The notes beneath the pieces were generated by a model. It did no database searches. It was not told the origin of the DNA and saw only the letters and a list, made by a program, of their open reading frames with translations. The position numbers were made by a program, and so were the translations under genes. DNA of 64,000 bases. It comes from Phalacrocorax aristotelis (Eukaryota > Chordata > Aves > Suliformes > Phalacrocoracidae). Positions 25,585-38,236 of the stretch are shown here, one piece after another; within the stretch, counting starts at the first letter, position 1, and the number at the start of each line of letters is the position of its first letter. The stretch spans positions 7,812,001 to 7,876,000 of the forward strand of contig NC_134297.1 of NCBI RefSeq assembly GCF_949628215.1, in the 5' to 3' direction.

Positions 25585-28500
25585 CAAGCGCCGCCGGGGT
25601 TGAATATTATCGCTGCATGACTTAAAAGCCCCGCTGCCGCCCAGTCTTTGCAGCCAGTTCTCCCCTTCCCCTGCCTGGCGTTGCGAGAAAGCCCCATCCT
25701 CGGGATGCTGTGAAGCTCCTCGCCGAGACTCCCCGCCTCCCTCCGATCCAGAGCAGGGTTTCGCCTCCCGGTTTCACCGAGCCCCTGGGAGATGCCAACA
25801 ACAACAACGGGGACCGACCCTCCTGCTGCGGGGGTGACCTCACAGGAGCCCATCCCTTTATCTCCATCCATCCCCAGCTCCCCCCACGGCCTCAACGGCT
25901 CCAGCCAGATCCCATGTCTCCAGATTTCAGTCACGTCAATCCACAAAGCGGCAGCGGGCAGAAAAATGCATTTAAAGTCGTGGAGCAAGTGCAAAGGCAG
26001 AGGGTGACTATAAATCCCCCCACCCATCCCAGCGTGGGCAGTGATCCCAGCTACCCACTGCCATCCCAGCAAAGCATCCGCGGACCAGCAGGCCACACAG
26101 CAAAAGCTCTGGGTACTTTTATGTTTCCATGGTAACCTATGGGTTGGGAAAACGAAGCGTGACACAAGGCGAGGACACCTCTCCTGTGCTCCCACCATCT
26201 CATCCCACCCCGCACATCCACGGGGTGCGGAGCTGCCCAGTCCAGCTTCCCCGGGTGAGATGGATGCTCGTCAGAGAATGACCATCTCTGACCATTCACC
26301 CCGCAAAAAACCAGGCATTTAATTTTAACTGGAGCAGAGATGGATTTGAAGGGATCATGCCAGAGGACAATCCCTAGGGATTCACTCCTGGCAGTAGGAG
26401 GGAGACGGACAGATGGCCGGGACAGCACAGAGCCTTTGACCCCAGCCAGACCATCTCTCCTGAGCCTTCAAGGCACGCGGAGCCTTGCGGGGACCAGCAG
26501 GATGGACCCTGCACTCCATTTTAAGGACAACAACCAGGATCAACCACCCAAGGAAGCATTTTACAGCCCCGGGACCTTCCAAGCCCCCATCCCGCCGGTT
26601 TTCTCCACGCGGTAGGGCTGGGATTGCCGGAGGAGCCTGGCAGATGCCAGCTTACCCCCCGCACCGGCTCAGCCGCATCCTGCCTCGGCAAAACCACTGC
26701 GTGCCGGAGCCTGAACGCAACCTGGGAGGCGGCCGGCGAGGGTGATCCTCCGGGGAAACAATCTGGCCAACTCAAGGAGCTGCCTGGGCTTGGCAGAGCA
26801 TCAAAGGTACCCAAATCCTCAGCCTGGCATCCCAAAGCTTCCTCGACCCGGCTGCTGTGAGCTCCAGGTGCTCAGGGATTTTTTTTTTCCAAGCTGGGAA
26901 GGAAACAGAGACCCACGGTCAGGAGAAAAACCTCGTGGGACTGAAAACAACCACTGCTGCAAGCCCAAAAGGCAGCAGGGTCTGGGTCTGACCCCCCACA
27001 AGGGACGCTGAGGTGGGATGGGGATGCTGGGGCGGGCCCAGGGGTGCTGGAGGTGCAGGCAGGGCCACCTGCACCAGCCAGGAAATGGCAGGGCAGAGCA
27101 ATCGCAAGAGCACGACCTGCAAAGGCAGCGGGCTGGCGGACGCAGGAGCTCATTAGGCCACAGCACTGCAAAAATCCATCCCATTCGGCACCGGGCATTG
27201 CCCCATCAAGGGCACAGAGAGCCAGCCTGTGCCACCAATACTCATATTTATCCTATTTTAAGAGCCCTGCAAGTCACTTCAAAGGAATCTTAATTACCTC
27301 TTGATAGCAGAGGCAGGGTGGTTTCCCTAGCCCGTGGTGTCCTAGGCATACAGTAACCTGGCCAAAGCTTTGGGGAAGGGAAGCAAAAAAAATCCCTCGT
27401 TGGCACGTAAGCCTCAACAACGTATTTCCCTGCGACGAGGGTGACATTTTAGAGGTGGCAACAGCAAATACACTCAGGTAAGACAAGTATTTCCACAGCA
27501 CCAGGTCCCCAGAATAAATCCACGCTGCTCCTGCTTTTCCACGCCACTGTTGGTTTTAACGTGCTCGGGAGCTGAAACCCAATTGAGGCCGGCACTGCCA
27601 CCATCCTCTCCTCTCCCACTATTTTATTTTAATTCTTGCAGCAGGAAAAACACAGGGATGGAACCCAAATCTCTTCCTACGGCCCTGAAACACCAGCTGC
27701 GTGGGTATGCCCAAGCATCCCGTGTCTCCAGGGTAAGGCAATGCCATTGAAGGAGATACAGGGCTCCTCCTTGGTGGGTTAGGCTACATTCTTATAGGTT
27801 ATATACTATTATTTCTATTATATAGGTTTAATCACCCTTTTCCTATTTAGAAAAATAATATAAAGACCCTTTTTGCTCACTACAACCCAGAGGTTATAGC
27901 CAAACTGCCAGAGGAGAGCTGAGCCACCCATGGGCAGACAACCCCACGCTACTGAGACAAAGGTGGGCACCCACCCGTGATGATTTTATACCCATGGGAT
28001 TTCATCACCGAGCCTCAGGAGCCCCTGGCATGGGCCCAGCCACCCCCAGCTCCCACCTGCCCCAGCCAGCCCTCGTTTGCCACCACTGTCACCTTGTTGC
28101 TGTGTTTACTCGCCAGCACCTCCGCCCTCGGGGACCGCCCAGGGATGTGGGCGGCAACGGCGAGAGCAGCTTCAGACCTATGCTTCAGTCTAACCCCTTC
28201 CAAAAAGCAGCAGAAAAGGGAAAGCAGCGATCTGGGGGTGCAGGCAGGGGGAAGGCAGCCTCGCCTCACTGCCTGCTCCTCCAGGAGCGGCAGGCAAAGC
28301 ATCCGTAGGGAGCACCCGCTCCCTTATAGCAGGGATGCAAATGCTCGAGGGACTTAAAAAACTAAACCGTCGAGATGCTCCAGCCCATCCCCCATCAACA
28401 CCCAGATTCATCCCCAGGTCTCCAGTGAAAAGAGGTGGAAAATTAAGGGATCTCAAGTCCCAGGGCTGAGTTATCCTGCAGGCAGCTACCATCCCCAAGG

Positions 28501-28628
28501 GCTTATGACTACGGGGGTCCCCTTTTGGGGGCTCAAAAGCCGCCTGCGCAGACACCATCCCTTTTGCAAGGCTCCAAGTGCCACCTTAACCCCACGCCCG
28601 CCACAGCAGCCCTGTGGTTTCCCTGCTG

Positions 28629-28664
28629 TTTCCTCCCCACCTCCTGTTTCCTCCCCACCTCCTG
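28629..28664. repeat. two perfect 18-bp tandem copies
   Basis: TTTCCTCCCCACCTCCTG occurs twice head to tail without mismatch. It is non-coding. Confidence 0.85.
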
Positions 28665-28811
28665 TTTTGCACCAGCAAACGGCCAGTTTTGGGGCAGGAC
28701 AACCCCCAGGGTAACCCCCACCCTTGAGCTCTAGTCCTCTGGCTCTGAAACCTCCGGGGCGAAGCAGCGGGATGGATTTACCCCCCTGCCCCTACACCAG
28801 TGCGCTTGCGC

Positions 28812-28868
28812 ATCTGAGGTTGAACTAGATGATCCCTGAGGTCCCTTCCAACCTGTGATTCTGCGATC
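28812..28868 (+). mobile_element. CR1 LINE 3'-end fragment
   Basis: The stretch GAACTAGATGATCCCTGAGG, then TCCCTTCCAACC and GATTCTGCGAT, is the terminal part of CR1, ending in degenerate ATTCTATG-type repeats. It is heavily truncated and in plus orientation, antisense to ST3GAL4. Confidence 0.8.
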
Positions 28869-31800
28869 TCCCCTGCTCTCTCCTCCCATATTAAGGGCCC
28901 CAGGGGAAAATACCCAGAAAACAACCCACTCCATCATTTTGCACCCCCAGCATCACTTTGATTGCTCTGTTAACCCCATCAGTCATGCCGGGACGGGGAT
29001 GTTTGTCTCGGGGAGACCTTTTCCAGCATCCCCGGCAGCGGAAGAGGCTGAAGCCAGTCCCCCTCAGGGTGGCGATAAGCTGGCAGGAGGTCACAGATAC
29101 TTACGGTCCGTTCTCTTCGTCCAGGCAGAGCAGGCAGGCGCTCGGCGGGATCTACGAGGCCATCCTCTCTTCCCCTGCCAAAGGGAGAAGGGAGAACATC
29201 CTTAGGGCTACAGCAACCCACACCGGCAGCACGCAAGGGACGCTTCGCTTAGCAGCCATCCACCTTCAGAAGATCCAATGGATACCTACTGATGCCCAAG
29301 CAGAGCGGGTCCGAGCGCCGACGGGGACCCAGCCCCAGGGGACCGGCAGAAGGGCCCCAACGAGCCATTGCATTCGCAGAGGATGTCTGAGCTCTCTGCA
29401 AAGCCACCCACCTCCTGCAGCACCAAGCTGCTTTTAAGGAGGAGGCGTGGTAGTTCAGAGCCCGGACCTCACCGCAGGTTTCCCCCACATCTGTTCACCT
29501 TTCCCCCCGTGCCCCGAAATCCCTTTCTGCAACTCACTCAGATCTTTAGGAAGCAGGTGATGCCCTCTCCCAGCAAAAAGAAGACGCAGCCTTGCTTGTC
29601 CTGGGACGCTCCGTAATTCTACATCTCCAGCATCTCTTCCCCCAAAACTTTCCAAGTTACACATCCTCAACTGAGCACTGTAGTATCATTATGATTTGGG
29701 GAAGGAAAAGCCCTGCTGAGGAACTGCCATGCACAGAACTCTTTCTGCCATCCTGCCTCTCAGAAAACAGCCTCTCTGCAAGGACAGCTGCTCTGCATCC
29801 AACTTAATTACCTCGGCTACTGAGCAGCACGGTGGGGTGAAGGGGGAAAACAAGCCAGCCAGGTGAAGTGAGCCCATTGCTGCCTCACTTAGCAGCTGGG
29901 AGTTAGCTTTGCTCTTCCCTCCCTGCCTGGTGGGATGGGTAGGGGATGGTGGGAGTCACAGCTCTCCCCAAAAATCCCCGTGAGGAACAAGCTCAGCCCA
30001 GTTCAGTGCAAGGAAAGGCAAAGCCGATAGGGAAGGGTGACCTGCACAGGACCAGCAAGGATCTCTCTGCAGCTGGTGCTCGAGCCCAGGCAGAAAAGAT
30101 GCCTCTGAGGGGAAATTCTGAAGGGCAGGAGGTTTCCTTAACTCTCTTCATCTCCTCCAGCTGGGAAAAGCAAAGGCAAGAGATACTGTGGGCCACCAAG
30201 CTGGTGCAAGCCTTCCCAAGGCGTGTGCCGCTCTTAATGCCCCATTAATTTTAACAAAGAGGGTACGTCCGCATGCAAGGAATGGGGAAGGAAAGTGCTT
30301 TCTCCTATCATCAAGGCTGCATGCTCCTCCCCAGGGACTAGGCTTTCCACAAACACCCTGGGAGGATGAGGGGTGGCTCCATCCCGGTGCCACATCTTCC
30401 CACATTTCCAGCCAAAGCAGCTCTGCTTTCTCCTACCTCCACCATTTGCTGGGGGGAGCAATTAAACCAGAGGGCTTGGGGCAATCAACAGCCAAACAAG
30501 GTGCACTTGGGGCCACTTTCCAAGTGCCCAAAATATCCACCTTCCTGCACCAGAGTCTTCCCAGCAACCCTGAATCCACCGGAGCATCTGTCATCGCTGC
30601 TGACAAGGAGCCTTTTTATTTAGAGCCATGAATTATAGGATTCACGAATGAGGTTAAACTCTCCCCAGGGAGCTTCTGCTAAAGCACTTTGCAGCACAGC
30701 ATCGGCCCCTACCTGTACAGATGATGATGCTCAGAGCTGCCTGAGGGTGGGCAAGGGGACGCCTCCATCCCCACAGCATCCTCCCAGGAGGACACTCCAG
30801 CCCTGGATCAGCAGGAGATCGCAATCCCTTAAAGCACATGGGCCTTGCTGGGGAGGATCTGAGGTCTTGCTTGAAGCTGGTCTTTCCAGCTCGACTGGAA
30901 GAGCTGGGAGCCGGGTGGTTGCCAATCTCCCCAGGATTGTTTTCCAGCCTCCCAGGTGATCCCCCCCCACCATCAGTTGATGGAACCAACCATTCCCAGC
31001 CCAAGGTCCGGGAAAAGCCCATCGTAGTTCAGGCATCCACCAGGTCGAGATCTGCCGTCTCCACCGCTCGCCGCGGGCAGCTCAACCCATCTGGCAGCTG
31101 ATCCCAGCAGGAAATGAACGTCCTACATCCCAGAGCCCTCAGAAAAATCCTAAACAAGCTGAATTTTGCTCCTTTTCCTCCCCAGGCTCCCAGCTACGCC
31201 GCCTGCCTTGGTTTCCCTTCCTGCCTACCAGGCTGCGTTTTAAATAACGATTTCCAATTCTGAGGGGGGCAAAAGGCACCTTGTGCTCGCTCCCCGACAT
31301 CTCCCCTCCTGGATGCTGGTGGCTTCAGGCAGAAGAAAACAAAAAGCCACATCCTTTCCCCTATTAAAGGCAGCCAGAATCAGACCTTTGACGGGCTCAG
31401 CCCCGGTGCAGGAGCATCCCCAGGGGGACACGGGCATTTTCCAGACCTGCACAGGCGAGAGGTGACATGGGCAGGGACGAGCCACAAAATCCCTCCCATC
31501 CATCATCCTCCCCATTGAGGACCGGACCCTCCCCGGGAGCTGTTAAAAAAGAGAAGGAGGGGTATATGGAGACAGCATTTCTCCTCCTTCCACCAGCCAG
31601 ACCTGAAGCAAGGCAGCTGTCTGTCTGTCCGTCTGTCGGCACTCCATCGCCAGCGCCAGTCTCCCTCGGCTAAAACTACCTCCCAAGGGGGAAGAGAGCA
31701 AAAGCCGGGCTGGGAGGGAAAGAAAATCCAGGTGAGCTCATCCTCCTCCTACAGAGAAAACATCTCTACTTGGCATGAGCGAGGTGTTTCCAAGCCTGGC

Positions 31801-32479
31801 ACATCCCTCACATCACCCTGATCCCTATCGCCCCGGGACCAGGAGCTTACTCATTCGGCAGCTATTTCATGGGAGGTAGCCCGGCCGCTTCCCGGCCATC
31901 CTTGAGCCAAGCCAAAGGTGTGATTCCAGTGTGGGATGTGATTTTTTTTCAGCAGTTTCCCCTGCTGATCTTCACCACAGCATCCCGGCAGATTATCCCT
32001 GGCTGGGAGAGCGTGGAAGAGCCACCACCAGCAGGACCCCCATCCTCCACGTCAACTGTTGGGTTGTTGGGGTTTTTTTAAATTAAATTAATAATTTCTT
32101 AAATTTATTAAATTTTTTTAAACTAAAAAGAAGATGTAATAAACCTATTTCTACTAAATCCCTGAGAATGGGAAGAAAAGCAAAGCTGCCCAGCCAAGCC
32201 AGATTATCCGAAGCAGCGACCAACCTAAAAATAAACCACTGCTATTTAAGGACGAGCCTCCCGTGACAAACCCCCGCCTTGAAAAAAAAAAACAAAAAGA
32301 AAAAAAATAAAAAGGAAGAAATAACCACGAGCTGTTTCCAAGCTGGGGTGTTTAGCATCACCCATCAGACCAAAAAAAGCTTATTTTGTGTTTATTTCTT
32401 AGCAAAACTCTGTGCTTCCAAGAGAAGAGCATCCCCAGGCTTAAAGCCACTGATTTACAGACACTCCACGCATTTAGGC

Positions 32480-32590
32480 GAGCCAGGCAAATAAATAATT
32501 AAGATTTAAATATGCATTTGCATAATACAGATAATCTGTCAATTTAACTTGTAAATGCAGTTGCAATTAAGCAGCGACTTTGTTAATTAG
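32480..32590. promoter_or_regulatory. AT-rich candidate element with overlapping POU sites
   Basis: The composite ATGCATTTGCAT at 32512-32523 includes a perfect octamer ATTTGCAT (32516-32523). It is surrounded by AATAATTAAG, GCAATTAAG and GTTAATTAGG homeodomain-type cores. Regulatory function is inference only. Confidence 0.25.
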
Positions 32591-33086
32591 GTAGCAAAGG
32601 GGCCCAGGAAGCCCCAGCTCTGCTGCAGCTGCTGTAGGACCATAAGGATGCCAAAGGACGTTAAAGCCAAATTTGCCGGGGGATGCACTTTCCACCCCAT
32701 TTTTCCCAAAAATGCCCCAGTGCTCTCCTCCATTCCCAACCCAGGTGGGCCCGGATCCATCCTTGTCCCATAAAATCCCACCCCACGAACCCCACGCTGA
32801 GGAAGCTGGACGAGCCCGACGGCCACAGAGCTGCCAGGACAGGGTTTTAATACCCAGACAGGGGTGTTTTATTATCTGCGGTGGGGATGCTCGGCTGGCG
32901 GCATGCATACGGCATCAGCAAAGCCCCAGAGCCACAGGTTTGCAGCGTTAAAGCGGCTTCAAGTCTCGCTCAGCACTTTCCTGCCTCAGATTCCCCCCAT
33001 TTCGGGGCTCAGGGAAGCTCTGCCCACTCGGCAGCACACATAGGGGATGCAGCAGGGACCCTGAGCTCCAGACTCCAGCCTGGCTC

Positions 33087-33087
33087 A

Positions 33088-33121
<34 letters not shown>
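33087..33121. repeat. (AT)n followed by T18
   Basis: An AT dinucleotide run at 33087-33103 is followed by a T run to 33121. It is a simple repeat, probably polymorphic. Confidence 0.85.
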
Positions 33122-33123
<2 letters not shown>

Positions 33124-33484
33124 GAAGGAAATTAAAAAAACCACCTGATGGAAATGTCGCAAGCAGCCCAAAACCTGACGCAGGATCCAACCCAGGGCTC
33201 CAGCTTGTGCAAGGCCACAGGGCAAGTTGCAACCTCTCGCCGCTGGCATCACACTCGGGTTAAAAAAAAAGAAATTGAGGCTCGGCTGACTCAGCCTGGC
33301 CAGATACCGGCTGGGAAAACTTCGGCGAGGCTGCCGGCGAGCTGGGGGAGACATTTTGCAAGGGGAAGAGCTGAAGCGGGAACAGCATCTGGAAGCTATC
33401 GGAGGCGAGGAGCCTCTCCCAGGCACAGTGGGGAATTCCAACAGCGTGAGCTCAGGTTAAAGCCTCTTTCACAGACCCAGGATT

Positions 33485-33533
33485 AAAGAAAAAAAAAAAA
33501 AAACAAAAACAAAAAAAAAAACCAAACAAGCTT
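33485..33533. repeat. A-rich simple repeat
   Basis: Long A runs are interrupted by single C residues. There is no LINE body next to it that would mark it as a retrotransposon tail. Confidence 0.75.
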
Positions 33534-36500
33534 CAGCATATATATTTTTAAACCTGCAAATAATGAAGGAAAAAAAGCCAGCTCCCTGCTCAGTCCTACC
33601 TGGACGTGGCTTTCTGATTTAGCTTGATTCTGATCTGCGATAAAAGCATCCTAAAAAAACCCCAAAGAGGAGAAATCCCTCCATAGATTTGTTGATAGAA
33701 TTTTGCAGGCGTGGTGTCAGGAGGAGAGTCCTCCTCCAGCGCTGCGCGGTTTGAAACAGCTCTGCTCGCATTACGATGCACCCCTGCACCCAGGGCACTG
33801 CTGGGTCCCACCTCCGAGCATCCCTCAGCGGCACCGGCTGCATCCCACAATGGTCCTCGAGTGGCAGCAAACCCAGGAGCATCCCAGCATCCTCAGGATG
33901 GCATCAAAGAGCCAATGGCGGATGCCATCCTAGCTTAGATGGGGCCATCCTCCGCAAGGCACCGACACCACAGGGAGCCCCCAGCTTCCTCCAGCCATCC
34001 CTGAGCCCGTAGGACAGGGACCAGCAGCACCCACGGGTGGTCAATCCCACCCCCTGCTGGACAACCCCAGTGGACCACGTGCCATGCTGGGATGGTAACC
34101 TGGCCACCCCAAACTGGGTGGCACAGGTAAGGCTGCCTGCCACCGCCCTCCTGCAGCTCCGCCGTGCCCTTTCACAGGGCCAGCATGCAAATACCACCTT
34201 AAAACCAAAAATACCCAACCACATGTTAACACCTACACCGATATTATATAAATAACTTGCCCCTAATTAATATAAACACCTGCACAGCAGCTTGTGCGCT
34301 CAGGCAGTCCCAAGCATGCCGCCAAAGTGATGCCAGCAAACCCGCACCCCATCTCAATTTGTGCCAGAGCAATATATCGCAGGACAGGACCCACAGGGGA
34401 TGTGCAGCATCTCGCCCCCGGCCGCCAGATTCCTCCAGATTCGCCCGCCTCCTTCCCACCTGCAGCACTCCCACCCACCTTCCCGGCAGCTCAGCAGTCA
34501 CCATCCTGCGCCGAGCCGCGGCACGGCGGAGCCGGACCAGACAGGAGCAGCATCCGCCAGCAATGCCGGCACCACAGCTCGGCAGCCTCCGGCAGACGGC
34601 AAAACACATCCTGGAGAGGAGCCGGAGCCTGTGCCAGCCTGAAACCGCTCTGAGCATCCGCTGGTCCAAAGGAAAAGCGGGATGGAGAGGGGCTTTTTCT
34701 CCAGTTTTGCTGTTCTCCACCAGCCAAATCCCCTTCTGTTTTCTCCGAGGAAAGTTTCCAGCACAACCCCGGTCACGTGCGAGGGGTCAGCAGCTGGAAA
34801 TGCAGGAGATCAGCAAGAACTGGGCTTTTTTTTTCCTTTCTCTTTTCCCTCCCAAGAAGACGCAGGATTTTCCTAGAAAAAGCTCAATAAACATGCCGAT
34901 TGTGGCCAGAGGATGGAGAAGCCGCCGGTGTCCAAGCGCGAGGGGAGGTTAAAAAGAAACTAAAAAAGGAGAACCAGAAGTTGCAAAGAACAGTGTGAAA
35001 GCATCAAATCATTTCCTTTCCTTGCTGCAAAATCTAAAGCGCTCATGCCAGTGTCACCAACGGCGTCGGACGAGGGTCATCGGCCCCAGCCCGGGATGGG
35101 GAGAGCGGGACAGCGTCCCCGTAGGGATGCGGCCGAAGCCAGGATGCCAACCTCTGCGGGAGGAGGACCATGTCCCTACTCCTTACGCAGCCATTGTGCT
35201 ACACCCAGAGAAAACAACCAAAAGAGGGAAAAAATTAAATAAAATAAATTATTTTTTTTAAAAAGTGTGATAGGAAAAGCTCTTGAGAAAAAGACTCCCA
35301 GCCCAAAGCAGCTCTGAAATACTCAGGACTAAAGCAACAGGACCATCACCTTATAGAGAGAGTAAGCAACAGGGTATATGGGCTTTAGAGATACTGCCAA
35401 ATAATCAGTTTTAATTAGTGGGATTCAGTCTGAGAACTGCTGAGAAACCCCCCGAAAACAGGCACGTGGAGGGTCCCGGCCTTGGCATTCCCGCGTCCGG
35501 CAGCCCGGCATCCACCTCTGATGTTGGTGACAAGCACAGGGACGACACAAGCTGTAAGAACCCAGGCTTGGAGACATAAATATGGTTCTTCCAGAGTTTA
35601 AAATGGATTTAAATACATGTTTTCACTCCACGGGCAGGTTTGCGCTCCACAGGTGGGCTAGGGGCCAGGAGGATGCTCCGGTCCCAGCTCTGGAAGACAC
35701 CCTACTCACAGATCTCCACGGTGGACATCCCTTAAAATTAGCATCGGCAGACAGTTCCTCCTCTTGTATTTATATTTGCAGAGCCCTTAGCCCGTATCCT
35801 CATGGGATTTGTTGCCCTGCCACAGCAGTTGCTGTTAAATCATTGCCTGGAGCTGGAGGAGCAAGCAGCCCTCTAATGATGCAGGTAATTAAGCACAGGG
35901 GTTAGGGAGAGTCCAGCAAAGCACACTGATCCCATCCCATAGCTCATAAGGACACTGGGAGTTCATTATAGGTTGGACGTGTCATTAGGAGCAGGGGTAG
36001 GAAGACGAGACCTCCCTGGATGAGGAAGACAGCCAGCACCGGGGCTGGAGGCGGGCATCTCCTGTGATGAGCCCACCTCCAAGTCATCCACTCGAGATCC
36101 CGGCTCTTCCCAGGCCAGGATCCGGCACGTGCTACGGAGAACTGCGGTGCAATGCAACACACCGCAACAGGAATTGCAACGCAACAGGAAGGGGAAGCGC
36201 AATGCGATGGGAAGGGGAAGTGCGAGGTGCCTGCGGCCACCAGCGCATCCATCCCCCCCGCAGGGCTGATCCCCCACTCAAAGCTCCGGCCCAAGAGCAG
36301 TGACCAGCGTGGACCACCCGCCTGCTCCAGCCCCTACATTAAGCAAAGGGAGAAGGTTCTCTATACACACTTTAAATCCTCAGCTCCGTCACCAAACCGG
36401 GGTTCTGCCCTGCCCGGGGTGCCCGTCCTGTGTCACTCTGCCCTGCCACTCACCATGAAAAGCCTTGGCGGAGGCAGCCTCTTCGTCTCCAAGAGCGGTC

Positions 36501-37500
36501 GGAAGGAGAGCCCAGCAGAGAAGACAGGGCAAATTCAGCAGGGCTTTTGCAAAAGCTCTACCACGAGACTTTAATTAGCTCATCTCGCAAAGACGGGGCC
36601 TGGAGTCGCCCGGCAGCCCAGCACCAACCCACCGGGCATCAGGACTGCGCGGGCACCACTCTATTAACCTGATGGGGAAAGAGGCACCCCGCACCCGACG
36701 TCCAAGCCGAGGAGCATATAAAAGCCCCCAGAGGAAGATTTTTCCTTTGTTCTCTGCTGCCCAGAACAATAAAACCCCGCCAGCTCACCCTGCAGAAGAC
36801 CTGACATTGAAAAATCAATGGAGAAAAGCCCAGCTGGTCCTTTTGCTGCTGTTTTGAGGGAAGCATCCTCATCTCCACCCAGGAGCGAGTCCATTGCGTG
36901 GGAAAGGAGGTCTCCAGGTGCACGCAAAGGGCCGGGATGGGATTTATCAGCATCCTGCACCATGACGCCCGGCTCGTGCTCCCGGCAGCTCTGTCCACAC
37001 CAGGATCAGTTCCTCCTACCCCTATGGGATCACCAGGCCAGTGGAGCGCATCCATCAACCAGCCAGAGGATGCCCAAGGATGGGGAAAATAAAGCTCAGA
37101 CCACTTAAATCATCCTCAGCCCACACCACTGCGAGAGCGATACCGTCCTGAGCCACACACGGGGCACGTCCTCCCCTCCCCAGGGCCTCCGGGAGGATTT
37201 TCCCTTCCTTACGCTGGCACCAGGGCTTTAATACGGCAAATACCCATCGAAATGAGTCCCCCCATATTATCGGGAGACGCCAGAAACTCTCTTGCCAGGG
37301 CTCTCAGGTTGGGTTCGCCTTCCTGAGGGGAGGCTGTGGGCAGGAACGACGCCAAAGGCCGGTTTTTCCCGGCGAGATGGGGTTTTGTTTTGCCGCGGAT
37401 TGGGCAGCAGCAGCCGGAAGGGCATCGCAAAAGCGGGGGCTTTCCTCTCGCCGCTGCCCGCACACGCTTCACCACCTGGAAGTTTAACCACGCTCAGGCA

Positions 37501-37521
37501 CTAATTAATTACATTAATTAG
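37501..37521. repeat. perfect 9-bp inverted repeat of TAAT cores
   Basis: CTAATTAAT, a TAC spacer, then ATTAATTAG form a perfect palindrome with a 3-base loop. Each arm contains the homeodomain TAATTA core. Confidence 0.7.
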
Positions 37522-37879
37522 AAAAAAAAAATTAAATAAAAAACCCCACTTAAAACACAGAAATAAAGGTGCTTTCTGGGGCGTCGCGCTCGCTGGGGCA
37601 TCGATGCCGACGGCGTGGGATGCATCAGTGAGGCTCCAAGGTTAACGGCGGGGATTCCCCCCCGCCCAGTCTCCAATTTGCACCCTCCTATCCCCAATTC
37701 GTACCCCCCCCATCCCCAATTTGCACATACACCCCCCAGTTTCAAACCCCCCCTCCCAAATTTGCAACCCCCTCCCCCATGTAAACCCTGCCTGGGAGCT
37801 GCAAAACAGGCAGCGCTGCCTGTTCTGCCCCCTCCCAACGCGGAGCCCCCCAAAAAAAAATAAGCAAGCGGGGTTTTTG

Positions 37880-38160
37880 CTCGCCTCCCCCCCTCTTTTT
37901 TTCCGCTTTGCAGCTGGATTTGTAGCGGAGACGCGGGCACGGGGGAGGGGGGAGACGCGGACACGGAGGGACCCCCCCCCCACGCTGCAGACTCACCATG
38001 GGGCGGTGGCGGGGGGGGAGCGCGGCGGGAGGAGGAGGAGGAGGAAGAGGAGGAGGAGGAGGATGAGCGGGGACACACACGCACAGGCAGCGGTGCGGGA
38101 TGCCGGAGCCAGCCCGGGGCTGGGCGGGCGGTGAGCGGGCACGCTTGCGCACAGAGCCGG
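37880..38160 (-). promoter_or_regulatory. ST3GAL4: GC-rich candidate ST3GAL4 promoter and first exon
   Basis: This is the only strongly GC-rich, CpG-containing block upstream of the ST3GAL4 coding exons before the DCPS 3' end. On the minus strand a consensus donor ATG|GTGAGTC falls at 37997/37996, so an exon could end there. It is bounded by GGA and GGGA repeats. It would serve as a TATA-less first exon. No transcript evidence is available here. Confidence 0.35.
38027..38065. repeat. (GGA)n repeat
   Basis: GGAGGAGGA units with GAAGA interruptions lie inside the GC-rich candidate promoter. Confidence 0.85.
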
Positions 38161-38170
38161 GATGGGCGGC

Positions 38171-38236
38171 GGAGGGAGGGAGGGAGGGAGGGAAGGAGGG
38201 AGGGAGGGAGGGAAGAAGGGAGGGAAAAGAGGGAAG
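38171..38236. repeat. (GGGA)n repeat
   Basis: About 66 bp of GGGA and GGAA units form a purine-only strand that could form quadruplexes or triplex DNA. It lies next to the candidate ST3GAL4 first exon. Confidence 0.88.

Larger units (their letters stand above)
20443..37996 (-). other. ST3GAL4: presumed ST3GAL4 5' intron(s), unannotated sequence
   Basis: This stretch of about 17.5 kb separates the start-codon exon from a GC-rich candidate first exon. It contains the provirus at 22846-25578, a CR1 3' fragment at about 28812-28868, a two-copy 18-bp repeat at 28629-28664, A/T-rich simple repeats near 32.1, 33.1 and 33.5 kb, an octamer-bearing AT-rich segment at 32480-32590 and an AT palindrome at 37501-37521. 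No other coding exon is recognisable. Additional non-coding exons of ST3GAL4 may exist but cannot be placed from sequence. Confidence 0.4.

Noticed and set aside
25497-26198. 233-codon minus-strand open frame
   Set aside because: It extends into the 3' LTR in antisense and shows no protein family features.
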